Source of the DNA: Sphingomonas oleivorans
GTDB lineage: Bacteria; Pseudomonadota; Alphaproteobacteria; Sphingomonadales; Sphingomonadaceae
Assembly: GCF_003050615.1 (NCBI RefSeq)
Contig: NZ_NWBU01000010.1
Location: forward strand, 405,165 to 469,164
Reading direction: 5' to 3'
DNA: 64,000 nucleotides
Shown here one piece after another: positions 26,853 through 37,109 of the stretch (its first letter is position 1; every line of letters starts with the position of its first letter). Both the position numbers and the translations under genes were made by a program. The notes beneath the pieces were generated by a model that did no database searches, was not told the origin of the DNA, and worked only from the letters and a program-made list of their open reading frames with translations.

Positions 26853-26921
26853 GGCACCGCCCATAACGCCATATGCCGGCGGAAGTCCAGCCGTTTGAAC
26901 CGATTTTCAAATCGAGCGAGG

Positions 26922-26956
26922 GGTGGGCCCTGTCTTATGCAGATGATAGGCCCACC
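26922..26956 (-). terminator. Hairpin downstream of the YceI-family gene
   Basis: GGTGGGCC (26922-26929) pairs with GGCCCACC (26949-26956) around a 19-base loop, 12 bp beyond the yceI-like stop. It probably separates that gene from the leuA leader. There is no U-run, so termination is plausible rather than certain. Confidence 0.45.
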
Positions 26957-26967
26957 AGTTCCAGGCG

Positions 26968-27591
26968 TCAGGCCTGTTTTTCGAAGGCGACGCTGATCTT
27001 CAGATCCACCTCGTCGGTGACCAGCGGTATGCCATAGCTGACGCCGAAATCGCTGCGCTTCAGCTTGGTGGTGGCGCTGAAGCCGATCGTGTCCTTCTTG
27101 TTGAAGGGGTTGGTTCCCGCGCCGACGAACTGCGCGTCGAGCGTGACGGGCTTGGTGACGCCCTTGATCGTCAGAGTGCCGGCGATCTTCGCGCTGGTGC
27201 CGGAGACGGCGACGCTGGTCGACTTGAAGGTCGCGGTCGGGAATTTCTCGACATCGAAAAATTCGGGCTTCTTGAGATGCGTGGTCAGCCCCTCGCTGCT
27301 GGTGGCGATGGCGCTCAGCGGGATTTCCACCGAGACGGCAGCCTTGGCGGGATTGGCAGGATCGAGCGTCAGCGTGCCCTTCGGGCTGCCGAACAGGCCG
27401 AAATAATCATTGAAGCCGAAATGGCGGACGGTGAAGCCGATCTGCGCATGGCTCGGATCGATGCTGTAGGTGCCTGCCTTCACCAGCGCCGGATCGGCCT
27501 TGCCGGGCGCTTCCGTCGGCATATTCTGGGCGATGACGGGAATGGCGACGGCGGTGGTCGCAAGGGCGGCGGCAATCAGCAGGTTGCGCAT
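26968..27591 (-). CDS. YceI-family periplasmic lipid-binding protein
   Basis: A 207-residue secreted protein with signal peptide MRNLLIAAALATTAVAIPVIAQ. The YceI lipocalin-like beta-barrel signatures are clear: GTYSIDPSHAQIGFTVRHFGFNDYFGLF, TTHLKKPEFFDVEKFPTATFKST, and GTLTIKGVTKPVTLDAQF. The family binds polyisoprenoid or amphiphilic lipids in the periplasm; the biological role is not settled. I chose the ATG at 27589-27591, with GGAG upstream and a proper signal peptide. Confidence 0.92.
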   Translation of the reverse strand: MRNLLIAAALATTAVAIPVIAQNMPTEAPGKADPALVKAGTYSIDPSHAQIGFTVRHFGFNDYFGLFGSPKGTLTLDPANPAKAAVSVEIPLSAIATSSEGLTTHLKKPEFFDVEKFPTATFKSTSVAVSGTSAKIAGTLTIKGVTKPVTLDAQFVGAGTNPFNKKDTIGFSATTKLKRSDFGVSYGIPLVTDEVDLKISVAFEKQA

Positions 27592-27687
27592 GGCAGGCTC
27601 CGGGGGAAAGAAGGACAGGCGGAAGCTGGGCCCGCCTATCCTTCCTGTCAAACCCCGTTCAGGAAACGGTGCGTTTCCGTAACGGTG

Positions 27688-28760
<1,073 letters not shown>

Positions 28761-28818
28761 GAGTGATGGTGGGAACGCCCGTTCGCTTTGCCTGTCGAGG
28801 GGCAGCCACCTGCTTGGT

Positions 28819-29334
28819 TCAGATCACTTGCCTGCCGCGTGCGATGGCGGCGACGCCCGTGCGCGCCACCTCGACCAGGCCGACCTCGCGCATCAGCTCG
28901 AGGAATTTGTCGATCTTCTCGGTACCGCCGGTCACTTCGAAGACGAAGCTGGAGATGGTCGCATCGACCACGCGGGCGCGATAGACCTCGGCCAGGCGCA
29001 GGGCCTCGATGCGATGATCGCCCGCGCCCGCGACCTTCACCAGCGCCAGCTCGCGCTCGACATGGGGGCCGAGCTCCGTCAGGTCGATGACCTTGTGGAC
29101 GGGGACGAGCCGGTCGAGCTGCGCCACCACCTGCTCGATCACGGCGGGTGGGCCCTTGGTGACGATGGTGATGCGGCTGATCGACGCATCCTCCGTCACG
29201 TCCGCCACCGTCAGGCTTTCGATATTATAGCCGCGCGCCGAGAACATGCCGGCGATCCGGGCGAGGATGCCTGGCTCGTTCTCGACGGTGACGGCGAGCG
29301 TGTGGCGCTCGATGGCTTCGGTCTTGATGTGCAT
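28819..29334 (-). CDS. ilvN: Acetolactate synthase small (regulatory) subunit
   Basis: A 171-residue ACT-domain regulatory subunit. The N-terminus HTLAVTVENEPGILARIAGMFSARGYNIESLTV is the valine-binding ACT domain; a second domain follows (ELALVKVAGAGDHRIEALRLAEVYRARVVDA). It binds IlvB and gives valine feedback inhibition. It sits between ilvB and ilvC, with spacers of 96 and 111 bp that carry small repeat-like motifs. Confidence 0.95.
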   Translation of the reverse strand: MHIKTEAIERHTLAVTVENEPGILARIAGMFSARGYNIESLTVADVTEDASISRITIVTKGPPAVIEQVVAQLDRLVPVHKVIDLTELGPHVERELALVKVAGAGDHRIEALRLAEVYRARVVDATISSFVFEVTGGTEKIDKFLELMREVGLVEVARTGVAAIARGRQVI

Positions 29335-29386
29335 GCCTTAATCTTTCGCGCTCGGGGCCGGGCCGGTCGAAGCGGGCGGAAACGCC

Positions 29387-29420
29387 CTTCGGCAGGCTCG
29401 GCAGAGCGTAGTTGAACGAT
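29387..29420. repeat. Intergenic repeat-like motif, copy B
   Basis: CTTCGGCAGGCTCGGC followed by a TTGAACGAT end resembles copy A at 28736 with an insertion between the two conserved halves. It lies in the ilvB-ilvN spacer, next to a small GGGCG-GAAA-CGCCC hairpin. The evidence is weak but the motif pair is not explained by coding. Confidence 0.3.
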
Positions 29421-29430
29421 AATCGAAGGA

Positions 29431-31191
29431 TCAGACCAGCGCTTTGGCCTCGTCGTCCATCTCGCCGGAGACTTCGTTGGCCTGGAGGATCATCTCGGTA
29501 TGGGCGGCCCCCGATGGGATCATCGGGAAGCAGTTGGCGAGCTTGGCCACGCGGCAATCGACCATTACCGGCCCGTCATAGGCCAGCATCTCGGATATGC
29601 CGTCGTCGAGCGCATCGACATTCTCGATGCGCAGCCCCTTCCACCCATAGGCTTCGGCGAGCTTCACAAAATCGGGCAGCGCCTCGCTATAGCTTTCCGA
29701 ATGGCGGCCCGAATAAGTGAGGTCCTGCCACTGGCGGACCATGCCCATATATTCATTGTTGAGGATGAACACCTTGACCGGCAGGCGATATTGGGTCGCG
29801 GTCGACATTTCCTGGATGTTCATCAGGATCGACGCCTCGCCAGCGATATCGATCACCAGCGCATCGGGATTGCCGATCTGCGCGCCGATCGCGGCGGGCA
29901 GGCCATAGCCCATCGTGCCGAGGCCGCCCGACGTCAGCCATTTGTTCGGCTGCTCGAAATCGAAATGCTGGGCGGCCCACATCTGATGCTGGCCGACCTC
30001 GGTGCTGATGATCGGCTTTCTCGCATGGGTCGCCTCGTACAGCCGCCGGATCGCGTGCTGCGGCATGATCTCCTCGCGCGATTCGGGGAAGGAGAGCGAT
30101 TTTTTCGCGCGCCATTCATCGATCTGGGCGAACCAGGGCTGGAGATTGGCGGGCGCATGAGCGCGGCCCTTCCACAGCTTGATGATATCTTCCATCGCGC
30201 GGCCGACATCGCCGACGATGGGCAGATCGACCCGGACCGTCTTGTTGAGCGAGGACCGATCGATATCGATGTGGATCTTCTTCGATTTCGGGCTGAAGGC
30301 ATCGAGCCGGCCGGTGACGCGATCGTCGAAGCGCGCGCCGAGCGCCACGATCAGGTCGGCGCGGTTCATCGCCATATTCGCTTCATAGGTGCCGTGCATG
30401 CCGAGCATGCCGAGCCACTGGCCCGAGGAGGCAGGGAAAGCGCCCAGGCCCATCAGCGTGGAGGTGACGGGCGCGCCCGTGATGCGGGCGAGCTCGCGCA
30501 GCATCTGGCTGGCGCCCGGGCCCGAATTGATGATGCCGCCGCCCGTATAGAGGATCGGGCGTTCGGCCGCCGCGATCATCTCGACCGCCGCCTCGATCAG
30601 CGCCGCATCGGGCTTGACCTGCGGGCGATAGCTTTTGTGCTGGCGCGGTGCGCCGGAGGCGGCCGGCTTGCGATAGGTGGCGGTCGCGACCTGGACGTCC
30701 TTGGGCAGATCGATCAGCACCGGGCCGGGGCGGCCCGACGTGGCGATATGGAAGGCCTCATGGACGATGTCGGCGAGCTTCGCCGGATCCTTCACCAGAT
30801 AATTATGCTTGGTGCAGTGACGCGTGATGCCGATTGTGTCGGCTTCCTGAAAGGCATCCGATCCGATCAACGCGGTCGGCACCTGGCCGGTGATGACGAC
30901 CATCGGGATCGAATCCATCAGCGCATCGGCAATGCCGGTGACGGCATTGGTGGCGCCGGGGCCTGAGGTGACGAGGACGACGCCGGGCTTGCCGGTGGAA
31001 CGGGCATAGCCCTCCGCCGCGTGCGCGGCCCCCCCTTCCTGGCGGACGAGGATGTGGCGAATCTTCTTCTGGCGGAACAGCGCGTCGTAAATGGGCAGCA
31101 CCGCGCCGCCCGGATAGCCGAACACGACCTCGACGCCGAGATCGGCCAGCGTCTCGATCAATATGTCCGCACCCGTCCGTTCGGTGACCAT
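29431..31191 (-). CDS. ilvB: Acetolactate synthase large (catalytic) subunit
   Basis: A 586-residue ThDP-dependent enzyme that makes acetolactate/acetohydroxybutyrate. It has VFGYPGGAVLPIYDAL with the VRQEGGAAHAAEGYAR glutamate, the FAD-binding middle domain, and the C-terminal ThDP region ending in LNNEYMGMVRQW. The Mg/ThDP motif reads AGEAS where the family usually has GDG/GDA, an Asp-to-Glu change at a metal ligand. It is the first gene of the ilvB-ilvN-ilvC set. Confidence 0.95.
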   Translation of the reverse strand: MVTERTGADILIETLADLGVEVVFGYPGGAVLPIYDALFRQKKIRHILVRQEGGAAHAAEGYARSTGKPGVVLVTSGPGATNAVTGIADALMDSIPMVVITGQVPTALIGSDAFQEADTIGITRHCTKHNYLVKDPAKLADIVHEAFHIATSGRPGPVLIDLPKDVQVATATYRKPAASGAPRQHKSYRPQVKPDAALIEAAVEMIAAAERPILYTGGGIINSGPGASQMLRELARITGAPVTSTLMGLGAFPASSGQWLGMLGMHGTYEANMAMNRADLIVALGARFDDRVTGRLDAFSPKSKKIHIDIDRSSLNKTVRVDLPIVGDVGRAMEDIIKLWKGRAHAPANLQPWFAQIDEWRAKKSLSFPESREEIMPQHAIRRLYEATHARKPIISTEVGQHQMWAAQHFDFEQPNKWLTSGGLGTMGYGLPAAIGAQIGNPDALVIDIAGEASILMNIQEMSTATQYRLPVKVFILNNEYMGMVRQWQDLTYSGRHSESYSEALPDFVKLAEAYGWKGLRIENVDALDDGISEMLAYDGPVMVDCRVAKLANCFPMIPSGAAHTEMILQANEVSGEMDDEAKALV

Positions 31192-31254
31192 GATACTTGC
31201 CTTATTCTATCCGCATATGTCGTCGGAGGCTTTTAGCCCCACAGGAGGCTGGTG

Positions 31255-31283
31255 TCGCTAGAGACAATAAACTAACCTGTCAA
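31255..31283 (-). promoter_or_regulatory. Candidate promoter of ilvB
   Basis: On the leftward strand TTGACA (31283-31278), a perfect -35 box, is followed after 17 bp by TAGCGA (31260-31255), a weak -10. The -35 lies inside the last codons of miaA. This would start a transcript about 60 bp before ilvB. No leader peptide rich in Ile/Val/Leu is seen in that leader. Confidence 0.4.
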
Positions 31284-32216
31284 CGCCTGTTGTTGTAATA
31301 AAATTGCTAATTCATCGATGCGCCTTTGATCGACTGCGTCGCGATGGCGCGGCCAGCCTTCCGGCGGCTGATGCGCGAACCAGGTATATTGCCGCTTGGC
31401 ATAGCGCCGCGTGGCGGTGGCGGCACGGTCGATCATTGTGGTGCGATCCGTCTCGCCGGCAAGCCAGGCGGCGATTTCGGGCACGCCGATCGCGCGCATC
31501 ACGGGCAGAGCGGGATCGAGCCGGCGGGCGAGCAGCGCCTCCACCTCGGCGATGGCGCCTTCGTCCAGCATGGCGGCGAAGCGAGCGTCGCAGCGCGCAT
31601 AAAGCCAGTCTCGCGGGGGTAAGAGGATCGTGGGGATCAGCCGTACATGATCGCCGATGCCGCCGCTGCGTTCCTCCTGCCAGGCGGCGAGCGGCCGGCC
31701 GGTGGAGCGGATCACCTCGAGCGCGCGAGCGACGCGGCTCGTGTCGGTGGGGCGCAGGCGGGCGGCGGTGGCGGCATCCTCCCGGGCGAGGGCGGCATGC
31801 GCTTCCGCCACGGGGAGCGCGCGGACGGCGGCGCGGATATCCGGATCGATTTCGGGCACCGGCGCGATCCCGTCGAGCAGCGTGCGCAGATAGAGGCCGG
31901 TGCCGCCGACGAGGATGGGGAGGCGGCCCACATTCTGCGCCTCGATCAGGCTCATGCGGGCGTCGGCGGCCCAGTCCGCGGCGGAACAGGGCGTGGCGCC
32001 GTCGCGATAGCCGAACAGGCGATGGGGCGCGCGGGCTTCCTCTTCGGGCGAGGGCCGCGCCGAAAGGATGCGCAGATCGGCGTAAAGCTGCGACGCATCG
32101 GCATTGATGATCATGCCGTTCGCCATTTCGGCGAGGCGAAGCGCGAGAGCCGACTTGCCGCTGGCCGTCGGCCCCGCAATAAGCGCCACCGGCGGAAGGC
32201 CTGGGGAATTTTTCAT
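31272..32216 (-). CDS. miaA: tRNA dimethylallyltransferase
   Basis: A 314-residue enzyme that prenylates A37 of tRNAs reading UNN codons. P-loop [16 protein letters not shown], then [20 protein letters not shown], the [16 protein letters not shown] motif and the C-terminal [13 protein letters not shown] tRNA-binding helix are all present. The start is uncertain within a few codons (ATG at 32216, 32222 or 32234); I give the shortest. It diverges head-to-head from serB with overlapping 5' ends. Confidence 0.95.
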   Translation of the reverse strand: MKNSPGLPPVALIAGPTASGKSALALRLAEMANGMIINADASQLYADLRILSARPSPEEEARAPHRLFGYRDGATPCSAADWAADARMSLIEAQNVGRLPILVGGTGLYLRTLLDGIAPVPEIDPDIRAAVRALPVAEAHAALAREDAATAARLRPTDTSRVARALEVIRSTGRPLAAWQEERSGGIGDHVRLIPTILLPPRDWLYARCDARFAAMLDEGAIAEVEALLARRLDPALPVMRAIGVPEIAAWLAGETDRTTMIDRAATATRRYAKRQYTWFAHQPPEGWPRHRDAVDQRRIDELAILLQQQALTG

Positions 32217-33096
32217 GTTCATTGCGACGCTCATAGCATCTGAAAGCCTGGCTGCGGCCGATATCGACATGGCGCGCGACGCCATAGCCGGCGTGGGCGG
32301 CGTGCCCGGCGCGGCGCGCTGGATCGATGAGGGCGTGGCGGCGGACCTACCCTTCGGCCGGATCGACGTGGCGGCCGCGCGCGCGGCGCTGGAGGGGCTG
32401 CTCCCCTCCGTCGATGTGGTGGTCCAGCCCGAGGCGGGCCGGGCCAAGAAGCTGATCGTGGCGGACATGGATTCGACCATGATCACGATCGAATGTATCG
32501 ACGAGCTCGCCGATTATGCCGGGATCAAGCCTGAGATCGCCGAGATCACCGAACGGGCGATGCGCGGCGAACTGGATTTCGAGGGCGCGCTCGATGCGCG
32601 GGTGGCGCTGCTCAAGGGGCTGGACGCGGCCGTCATCGACCGCTGCCATGCCGAGCGCGTCACGATCATGGCGGGCGCCAAGCCGCTGATCCGCACGATG
32701 AAGGCGAAGGGCGCGCGATCCGTGCTCGTATCGGGCGGCTTCACCGCCTTTGCGGATCGGGTGGCGGCAGAAATCGGGTTCGACCGGGCCATTTCCAACC
32801 TGCTGGAGCTGGATGCCGGCCGGCTGGCGGGCACGGTGGCGCGGCCGATCGTGGGGGCCGCCACCAAGCGCGAGACGCTGCTTGCCGAAGCGGCCGCGCT
32901 GGGGCTGGATCCGTCCCAGACGATGGCGGTAGGCGACGGCGCGAACGATATTCCGATGATCGAGGCGGCGGGGCTGGGCATCGCCTATCATGCCAAGCCC
33001 AAAACAGCCGCCGCCGCCGATGCGCGCATCCAGCATGGCGACCTGACCGCATTGCTCTATGCGCAGGGCTATGCGCGCAGGGATTGGGTGGAATGA
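32215..33096 (+). CDS. serB: Phosphoserine phosphatase
   Basis: A 293-residue HAD-family enzyme for the last step of serine synthesis. The nucleophile motif [10 protein letters not shown] (DxDxT), the [12 protein letters not shown] motif and the metal-binding [10 protein letters not shown] are present. The N-terminal 70 residues are a divergent ACT-like segment. The ATG at 32215 has GGGGAA about 8 bases upstream; upstream in-frame codons are antisense to miaA. Confidence 0.95.
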   Translation: MFIATLIASESLAAADIDMARDAIAGVGGVPGAARWIDEGVAADLPFGRIDVAAARAALEGLLPSVDVVVQPEAGRAKKLIVADMDSTMITIECIDELADYAGIKPEIAEITERAMRGELDFEGALDARVALLKGLDAAVIDRCHAERVTIMAGAKPLIRTMKAKGARSVLVSGGFTAFADRVAAEIGFDRAISNLLELDAGRLAGTVARPIVGAATKRETLLAEAAALGLDPSQTMAVGDGANDIPMIEAAGLGIAYHAKPKTAAAADARIQHGDLTALLYAQGYARRDWVE

Positions 33097-33166
33097 TGGC
33101 GATTCCGGGACGGTTCGACCCTTCCGGAGACGCTATCAGCCCGCGCGGCGCTTGAGCGTCACCCAC

Positions 33167-33195
33167 TCTCCGGAAAGGTGAAAGCTTTCCGGAGA
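33167..33195. terminator. Bidirectional hairpin between convergent serB and SPOR genes
   Basis: TCTCCGGAAAG (33167-33177) and CTTTCCGGAGA (33185-33195) form a perfect 11-bp stem with a 7-base loop. It is placed between two convergent genes, 71 bp after serB and 20 bp after the Sel1-SPOR gene. A related CTTCCGGAGACG half-site lies at 33121-33132. Confidence 0.7.
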
Positions 33196-33214
33196 CGGTA
33201 TAAAGGTCCCCGGA

Positions 33215-34252
33215 TCAGGGCGCGACGGGGAAGCAGGGGGCCTTGGCGGCGGCGACGGCACGGCAGACGCGCTCGGCCTCCGCCTTGCTGGCGAGGCCGC
33301 CCGCCTGGAGACGGTTCATCGTGCCGGCCTTCTGCGTCTGGAAGCTCAGCCCCTTGAGCGCGGCGATCCGGGCGGACAGCCCCGCCCAGGCGTTGCGCGC
33401 GCCATCGACGCTGCCGAAGGCGCCGAGCTGCACGCGCCAATCGCCGCCCACCGGGCGCGATGCCGCCTCGACCGCGCGTGCCGGCGCCGGATCGGGCGCG
33501 GCGCCCGGTGCTTTCGGGGACGCTGCCGGCCGGACGGCGGCGGGTTCGGGAACGGGCGCGATGACCGATGGGATGACCGGCTGAAGCCGGGGTTGGGGCG
33601 CGACCAGGGCGGCGGCCGTCTCGACAGGCGCCGGCGCGGATTGGGGTGCGGGCTGGGGCGGTGTCGCGGCGGCATAGGTGGCGGCGGGCTGCCGTGGCGT
33701 AATGGTGGCTTCCAGCGCGATGCCCTGCGCGCGCTGATCGGCGGAGATATGGGTTTCGATCTGGGCGAGGCTGGCCTGCGCCTGGGGCAGGCCGGCGGCG
33801 GCGGCGCGGCGCATCAGCGCATAGGCGCGGGGCCAGTCCTTGGGCAGCAGATCGCCGTTGAAATGGGCGGTGCCCATCACATAGAGCGCGCGCGGCTCGC
33901 CCCGGGCGGCGGATTTGCGGATCCACTGCATCGCGCCCTCGCGATCGCCCTGGCGGAACATCAGCAGGCCGAGATTATCCTCGGCCTGCTGATGGCCCTG
34001 GAGCGCGGCCTTGCGATACCATAGCTGCGCGAGCTTCATGTTCATGGTGACGCCCTGGCCGAGCTTATAGGCCTGGGCGAGATTATATTGGGCCTCGGCA
34101 TCGCCCGCCTCGGCAGCAGCGCGCCATTCGATCACGGCGCGGGCATGGTCGCCGGCATACCAGGCATCATTGCCCTGCTGCACGCCGGCCCGGGCGGAGG
34201 CGCCGATGAGCGCCAGCCCGAGCGCCGCCGCCAATATCGCCCTGTTCCTCAC
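33215..34252 (-). CDS. Secreted Sel1-repeat protein with C-terminal SPOR domain
   Basis: A 345-residue periplasmic protein: signal peptide (to ASARA), four to five Sel1/TPR-like repeats (AEAGDAEAQYNLAQAYKLGQGV, ALQGHQQAEDNLGLLMFRQGD and further, residues about 25-170), a Pro/Ala linker, then a SPOR domain (GDWRVQLGAFGSVDGARNAWAGL to VCRAVAAAKAPCF). SPOR domains bind denuded glycan strands at the septum, so a role in cell division or envelope remodelling is likely. Its exact partner is unknown. Confidence 0.85.
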   Translation of the reverse strand: MRNRAILAAALGLALIGASARAGVQQGNDAWYAGDHARAVIEWRAAAEAGDAEAQYNLAQAYKLGQGVTMNMKLAQLWYRKAALQGHQQAEDNLGLLMFRQGDREGAMQWIRKSAARGEPRALYVMGTAHFNGDLLPKDWPRAYALMRRAAAAGLPQAQASLAQIETHISADQRAQGIALEATITPRQPAATYAAATPPQPAPQSAPAPVETAAALVAPQPRLQPVIPSVIAPVPEPAAVRPAASPKAPGAAPDPAPARAVEAASRPVGGDWRVQLGAFGSVDGARNAWAGLSARIAALKGLSFQTQKAGTMNRLQAGGLASKAEAERVCRAVAAAKAPCFPVAP

Positions 34253-34353
34253 CCTGATCCTTCCCCCGGATTCATCCCCCGGGACATGGCTATATCGCGC
34301 CCTCTTGCCCGCCGATATCCCTATTCAGCCGACCGGCTGGCCGCTCTCGCCCG

Positions 34354-35577
34354 TCAGCCGACCGGCTGACCACCTTTGATCGTGCGGAGCACGCGGCCCT
34401 GCACGGGAAGCGAATCGAAGGGGGTGTTGCCGGCGGCGCCCGCCATGCGATCCGCATCGATCCGCCAGGGCGCATCGGGATCGACCAGGATCAGGTCCGC
34501 CTCCGCGCCCACCGCCAGCGTGCCCCCGGGGATGCCGAGCAGCCGCGCCGGATTGAAGGAGAGGAGCGCGAACAGGCGCGACAGATCGATCAGATGGTCG
34601 CGCACCAGGCCGAGCGACAGGGCAAGCAGCGTTTCCGCGCCCGCCATGCCCGGCTCCGCATCGGCGAAGGGCAGGCGCTTGGCCTCGGGCCCCTGCGGAT
34701 CATGGGCGGAACAGATGACGTCGATCGTGCCGTCCGCGATCGCCGCGAGGCAGGCGAGGCGATCGGCCTCGTCGCGCAGCGGCGGCGAGAGGCGGGCGAA
34801 GGTGCGGAAGCCCGTGACCGCCATATCCGACAGGAAGAGATGCGCCGGGCTGATGCCGCAGGTGACGGGCAGGCCGCGCAGCTTGGCCGCGCGGATCAGA
34901 TCGAGCGCGCGCGCCGTCGTGACCTGACGGAAATGGAGCCGCGCGCCCGTATCCTCGACCAGCGCCAGATCGCGCGCGACCGCCATGGCCTCCGCGATCG
35001 CCGGCGCGGAAGCGAGGCCGAGGCGTGTCGCCGTCTCGCCCGACGTGGCGACGGCATGGGCGGTGAGCCCCGCATCTTCGGCATGGGAAATGACGGTGAT
35101 GCCGAGCGCGCCGGCATAGGAAAGAAGCCGGTGCATCACGCCCGAATCGGCGATCCAGCCGCGCCCCGTGGCGACCGCGCAGGCGCCGGCGGCCTTCATC
35201 AGGCCGATCTCGGCAAGCTCATGTCCTTCGAGCCCGCGCGTGGCGGCGGCGAGCGGATGGATCCATACGTCCGGCTTGCCGGCGGCGGCCGCGCGCTGGA
35301 CGAGCGCGGAATTGTCGAGCGGCGGCGACTGATCGGGCATCAGCGCGGCGCGCGTGATACCCCCTGCGGCAAAAGCGCGCATGTCGATCGCGAAGGCGCC
35401 GAGATCGACCAGGCCCGGCGCCACCAGCGCGCCCTTCGCCTCGATCACGCTGGCCTCGGCCGGCAGGTCGAAATGACCGATGGCGGCGATGCGGCGGTCG
35501 ACGACGAGGATGCCGCCTTCGATCAGGGCACCGGCGGGATCGACGATGCGGCCGCCGATAATGGCGAGCGGCTTCAT
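34354..35577 (-). CDS. pyrC': Dihydroorotase-like protein PyrC', lacking the catalytic HxH
   Basis: A 407-residue amidohydrolase-fold protein of the class-I dihydroorotase family. Where active enzymes have PGLVDxHxH, this one reads [12 protein letters not shown], so the two metal-binding histidines are missing. Later family motifs ([27 protein letters not shown]) remain. Non-catalytic PyrC' proteins form a structural complex with aspartate transcarbamoylase in Pseudomonas and relatives. It overlaps pyrB by 4 bp (ATGA), which fits that role. An active dihydroorotase should be encoded elsewhere. The ATG at 35575-35577 was chosen for this overlap. Confidence 0.88.
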   Translation of the reverse strand: MKPLAIIGGRIVDPAGALIEGGILVVDRRIAAIGHFDLPAEASVIEAKGALVAPGLVDLGAFAIDMRAFAAGGITRAALMPDQSPPLDNSALVQRAAAAGKPDVWIHPLAAATRGLEGHELAEIGLMKAAGACAVATGRGWIADSGVMHRLLSYAGALGITVISHAEDAGLTAHAVATSGETATRLGLASAPAIAEAMAVARDLALVEDTGARLHFRQVTTARALDLIRAAKLRGLPVTCGISPAHLFLSDMAVTGFRTFARLSPPLRDEADRLACLAAIADGTIDVICSAHDPQGPEAKRLPFADAEPGMAGAETLLALSLGLVRDHLIDLSRLFALLSFNPARLLGIPGGTLAVGAEADLILVDPDAPWRIDADRMAGAAGNTPFDSLPVQGRVLRTIKGGQPVG

Positions 35578-36566
35578 GCCCAGCCCTCCACGCCGCGCCG
35601 GCCGCGGGTCAGCACGTCGAGACAGGCCATGCGGACGGCGACGCCCATTTCCACCTGCTCGGTGATGGCGGAACGCTCGACATCGTCGGCGACGGAGGAG
35701 GCGATTTCGACGCCGCGATTCATCGGGCCGGGATGCATCACCAGCGCATCGGGCGCGGCGCGGGCAAGCCGTTCGGGCGTGAGGCCGTAGAGCGCATGAT
35801 ATTCGCGCGGCGAGGGGACGAAGCCGCCCGCCATACGCTCGCGCTGGAGGCGGAGCATCATCACCACGTCGGCACCTTCCAGCCCGGCATCGAAATCGGT
35901 GAAGCGTTCGACGCCCATCCGCTCGATCGCGGCGGGAATGAGGGTAGGAGGGCCGACGACGCGGACCGTGGCACCGAGCGCCGTCAGTGCGATTATGTTC
36001 GAGCGGGCGACGCGGCTGTGGAGCACATCGCCGCAAATGGCGACCGTTAGCCCCTCGATCCGTCCCTTGCGGCGGCGGATGGTGAGCGCATCGAGCAGCG
36101 CCTGCGTCGGATGCTCGTGGCGGCCATCGCCGGCATTGAGCACGGGACAATCGACCTTGTCGGCGATGAGCTGCACCGCGCCCGACGCTTCATGGCGGAT
36201 GACGATCACATCGGCGCGCATCGCGTTCAGCGTGACGGCGGTGTCGATCAGCGTCTCGCCCTTCTTCACGCTGGATTGGGCGACGGCCATGTTGACCACG
36301 TCCGCGCCCAGCCGCTTGCCCGCAATCTCGAAGGAAAGGAGGGTGCGGGTGCTGTTTTCGAAGAAGGCGTTGATCTGGGTGAGGCCGGCGAGCCGGTCGT
36401 CATGCTTGGTGCGCCCGCGATTGAGCGCGACCCATTGTTCCGCCTCGTCCAGCAGGAAGCTGATTTCCCAGGGCTTCAGCCCGTAAATGCCGGTCAGATG
36501 GCGATGGGGAAAAACATGGTCGACGGGCCGGTCGGGCGAGGGGCGGGGGGCGGCTGCGTCTGGCAT
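35574..36566 (-). CDS. pyrB: Aspartate carbamoyltransferase catalytic subunit
   Basis: A 330-residue enzyme of pyrimidine synthesis. Carbamoyl-phosphate motif [33 protein letters not shown] and [13 protein letters not shown] are intact. The N-terminal extension (about 25 residues, Pro-rich) is as seen in the PyrB class that partners PyrC'. It is coupled to pyrC' by a 4-bp overlap and is preceded by ruvX 78 bp upstream. Confidence 0.96.
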   Translation of the reverse strand: MPDAAAPRPSPDRPVDHVFPHRHLTGIYGLKPWEISFLLDEAEQWVALNRGRTKHDDRLAGLTQINAFFENSTRTLLSFEIAGKRLGADVVNMAVAQSSVKKGETLIDTAVTLNAMRADVIVIRHEASGAVQLIADKVDCPVLNAGDGRHEHPTQALLDALTIRRRKGRIEGLTVAICGDVLHSRVARSNIIALTALGATVRVVGPPTLIPAAIERMGVERFTDFDAGLEGADVVMMLRLQRERMAGGFVPSPREYHALYGLTPERLARAAPDALVMHPGPMNRGVEIASSVADDVERSAITEQVEMGVAVRMACLDVLTRGRRGVEGWA

Positions 36567-36644
36567 GGCGGCGGGATAGTCGGGTGCAGGGGCGGACGCA
36601 ATCGCCTCTTCACCATCCCGGCGCGCGGCCGGGCGGCGAGCCTG

Positions 36645-37109
36645 CTATCGGGCCATGGCCAGCGCGTCGATCGCGCCTTGCAATATGTAGCTGGCGGCCA
36701 TCTTGTCGACGAGCTCGGCACGGCGCGCGCGGCTGGCATCGGCCTCCAATAGCGTGCGCGTGACGGCGGCGGTGGACCAGCGCTCGTCCCACAGCAGGAT
36801 CGGCAGGCCGAGCGGCACGAGGTTGCGCGCGAAGGCGCGGGTCGACTGGGTGCGCGGGGAATCGCTGCCGTCCAGATTGAGCGGCAGGCCGATGACGATC
36901 CCCTTGACCGCTTCCTTCGCGAAAATCTCCTTCAGCCGGGCGAGATCGACCGAGAATTTCCGGCGCGCGATCGTTTCGGCCGGGCTTGCGATCGTCCAGC
37001 CGGCATCGCACAGCGCGACGCCGATCGTCTTGGTACCGACATCGAGCCCGGCGAGCCGGCCGCCGGCGGGAAGGGCGGCGGCGAAGGCGGATCTGTTGCC
37101 GGCGATCAT
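36645..37109 (-). CDS. ruvX: RuvX/YqgF Holliday-junction resolvase-like protein
   Basis: A 154-residue RNase H-fold protein. [46 protein letters not shown] and [19 protein letters not shown] are family signatures with the catalytic acidic residues. In E. coli YqgF acts in 16S rRNA 5'-end processing and in anti-termination. Start at 37107-37109 overlaps the preceding gene by 4 bp (ATGA). Confidence 0.93.
   Translation of the reverse strand: MIAGNRSAFAAALPAGGRLAGLDVGTKTIGVALCDAGWTIASPAETIARRKFSVDLARLKEIFAKEAVKGIVIGLPLNLDGSDSPRTQSTRAFARNLVPLGLPILLWDERWSTAAVTRTLLEADASRARRAELVDKMAASYILQGAIDALAMAR

Noticed and set aside
31192-31271. Attenuator leader peptide before ilvB
   Set aside because: No frame rich in Ile, Val or Leu codons is found in the short leader.
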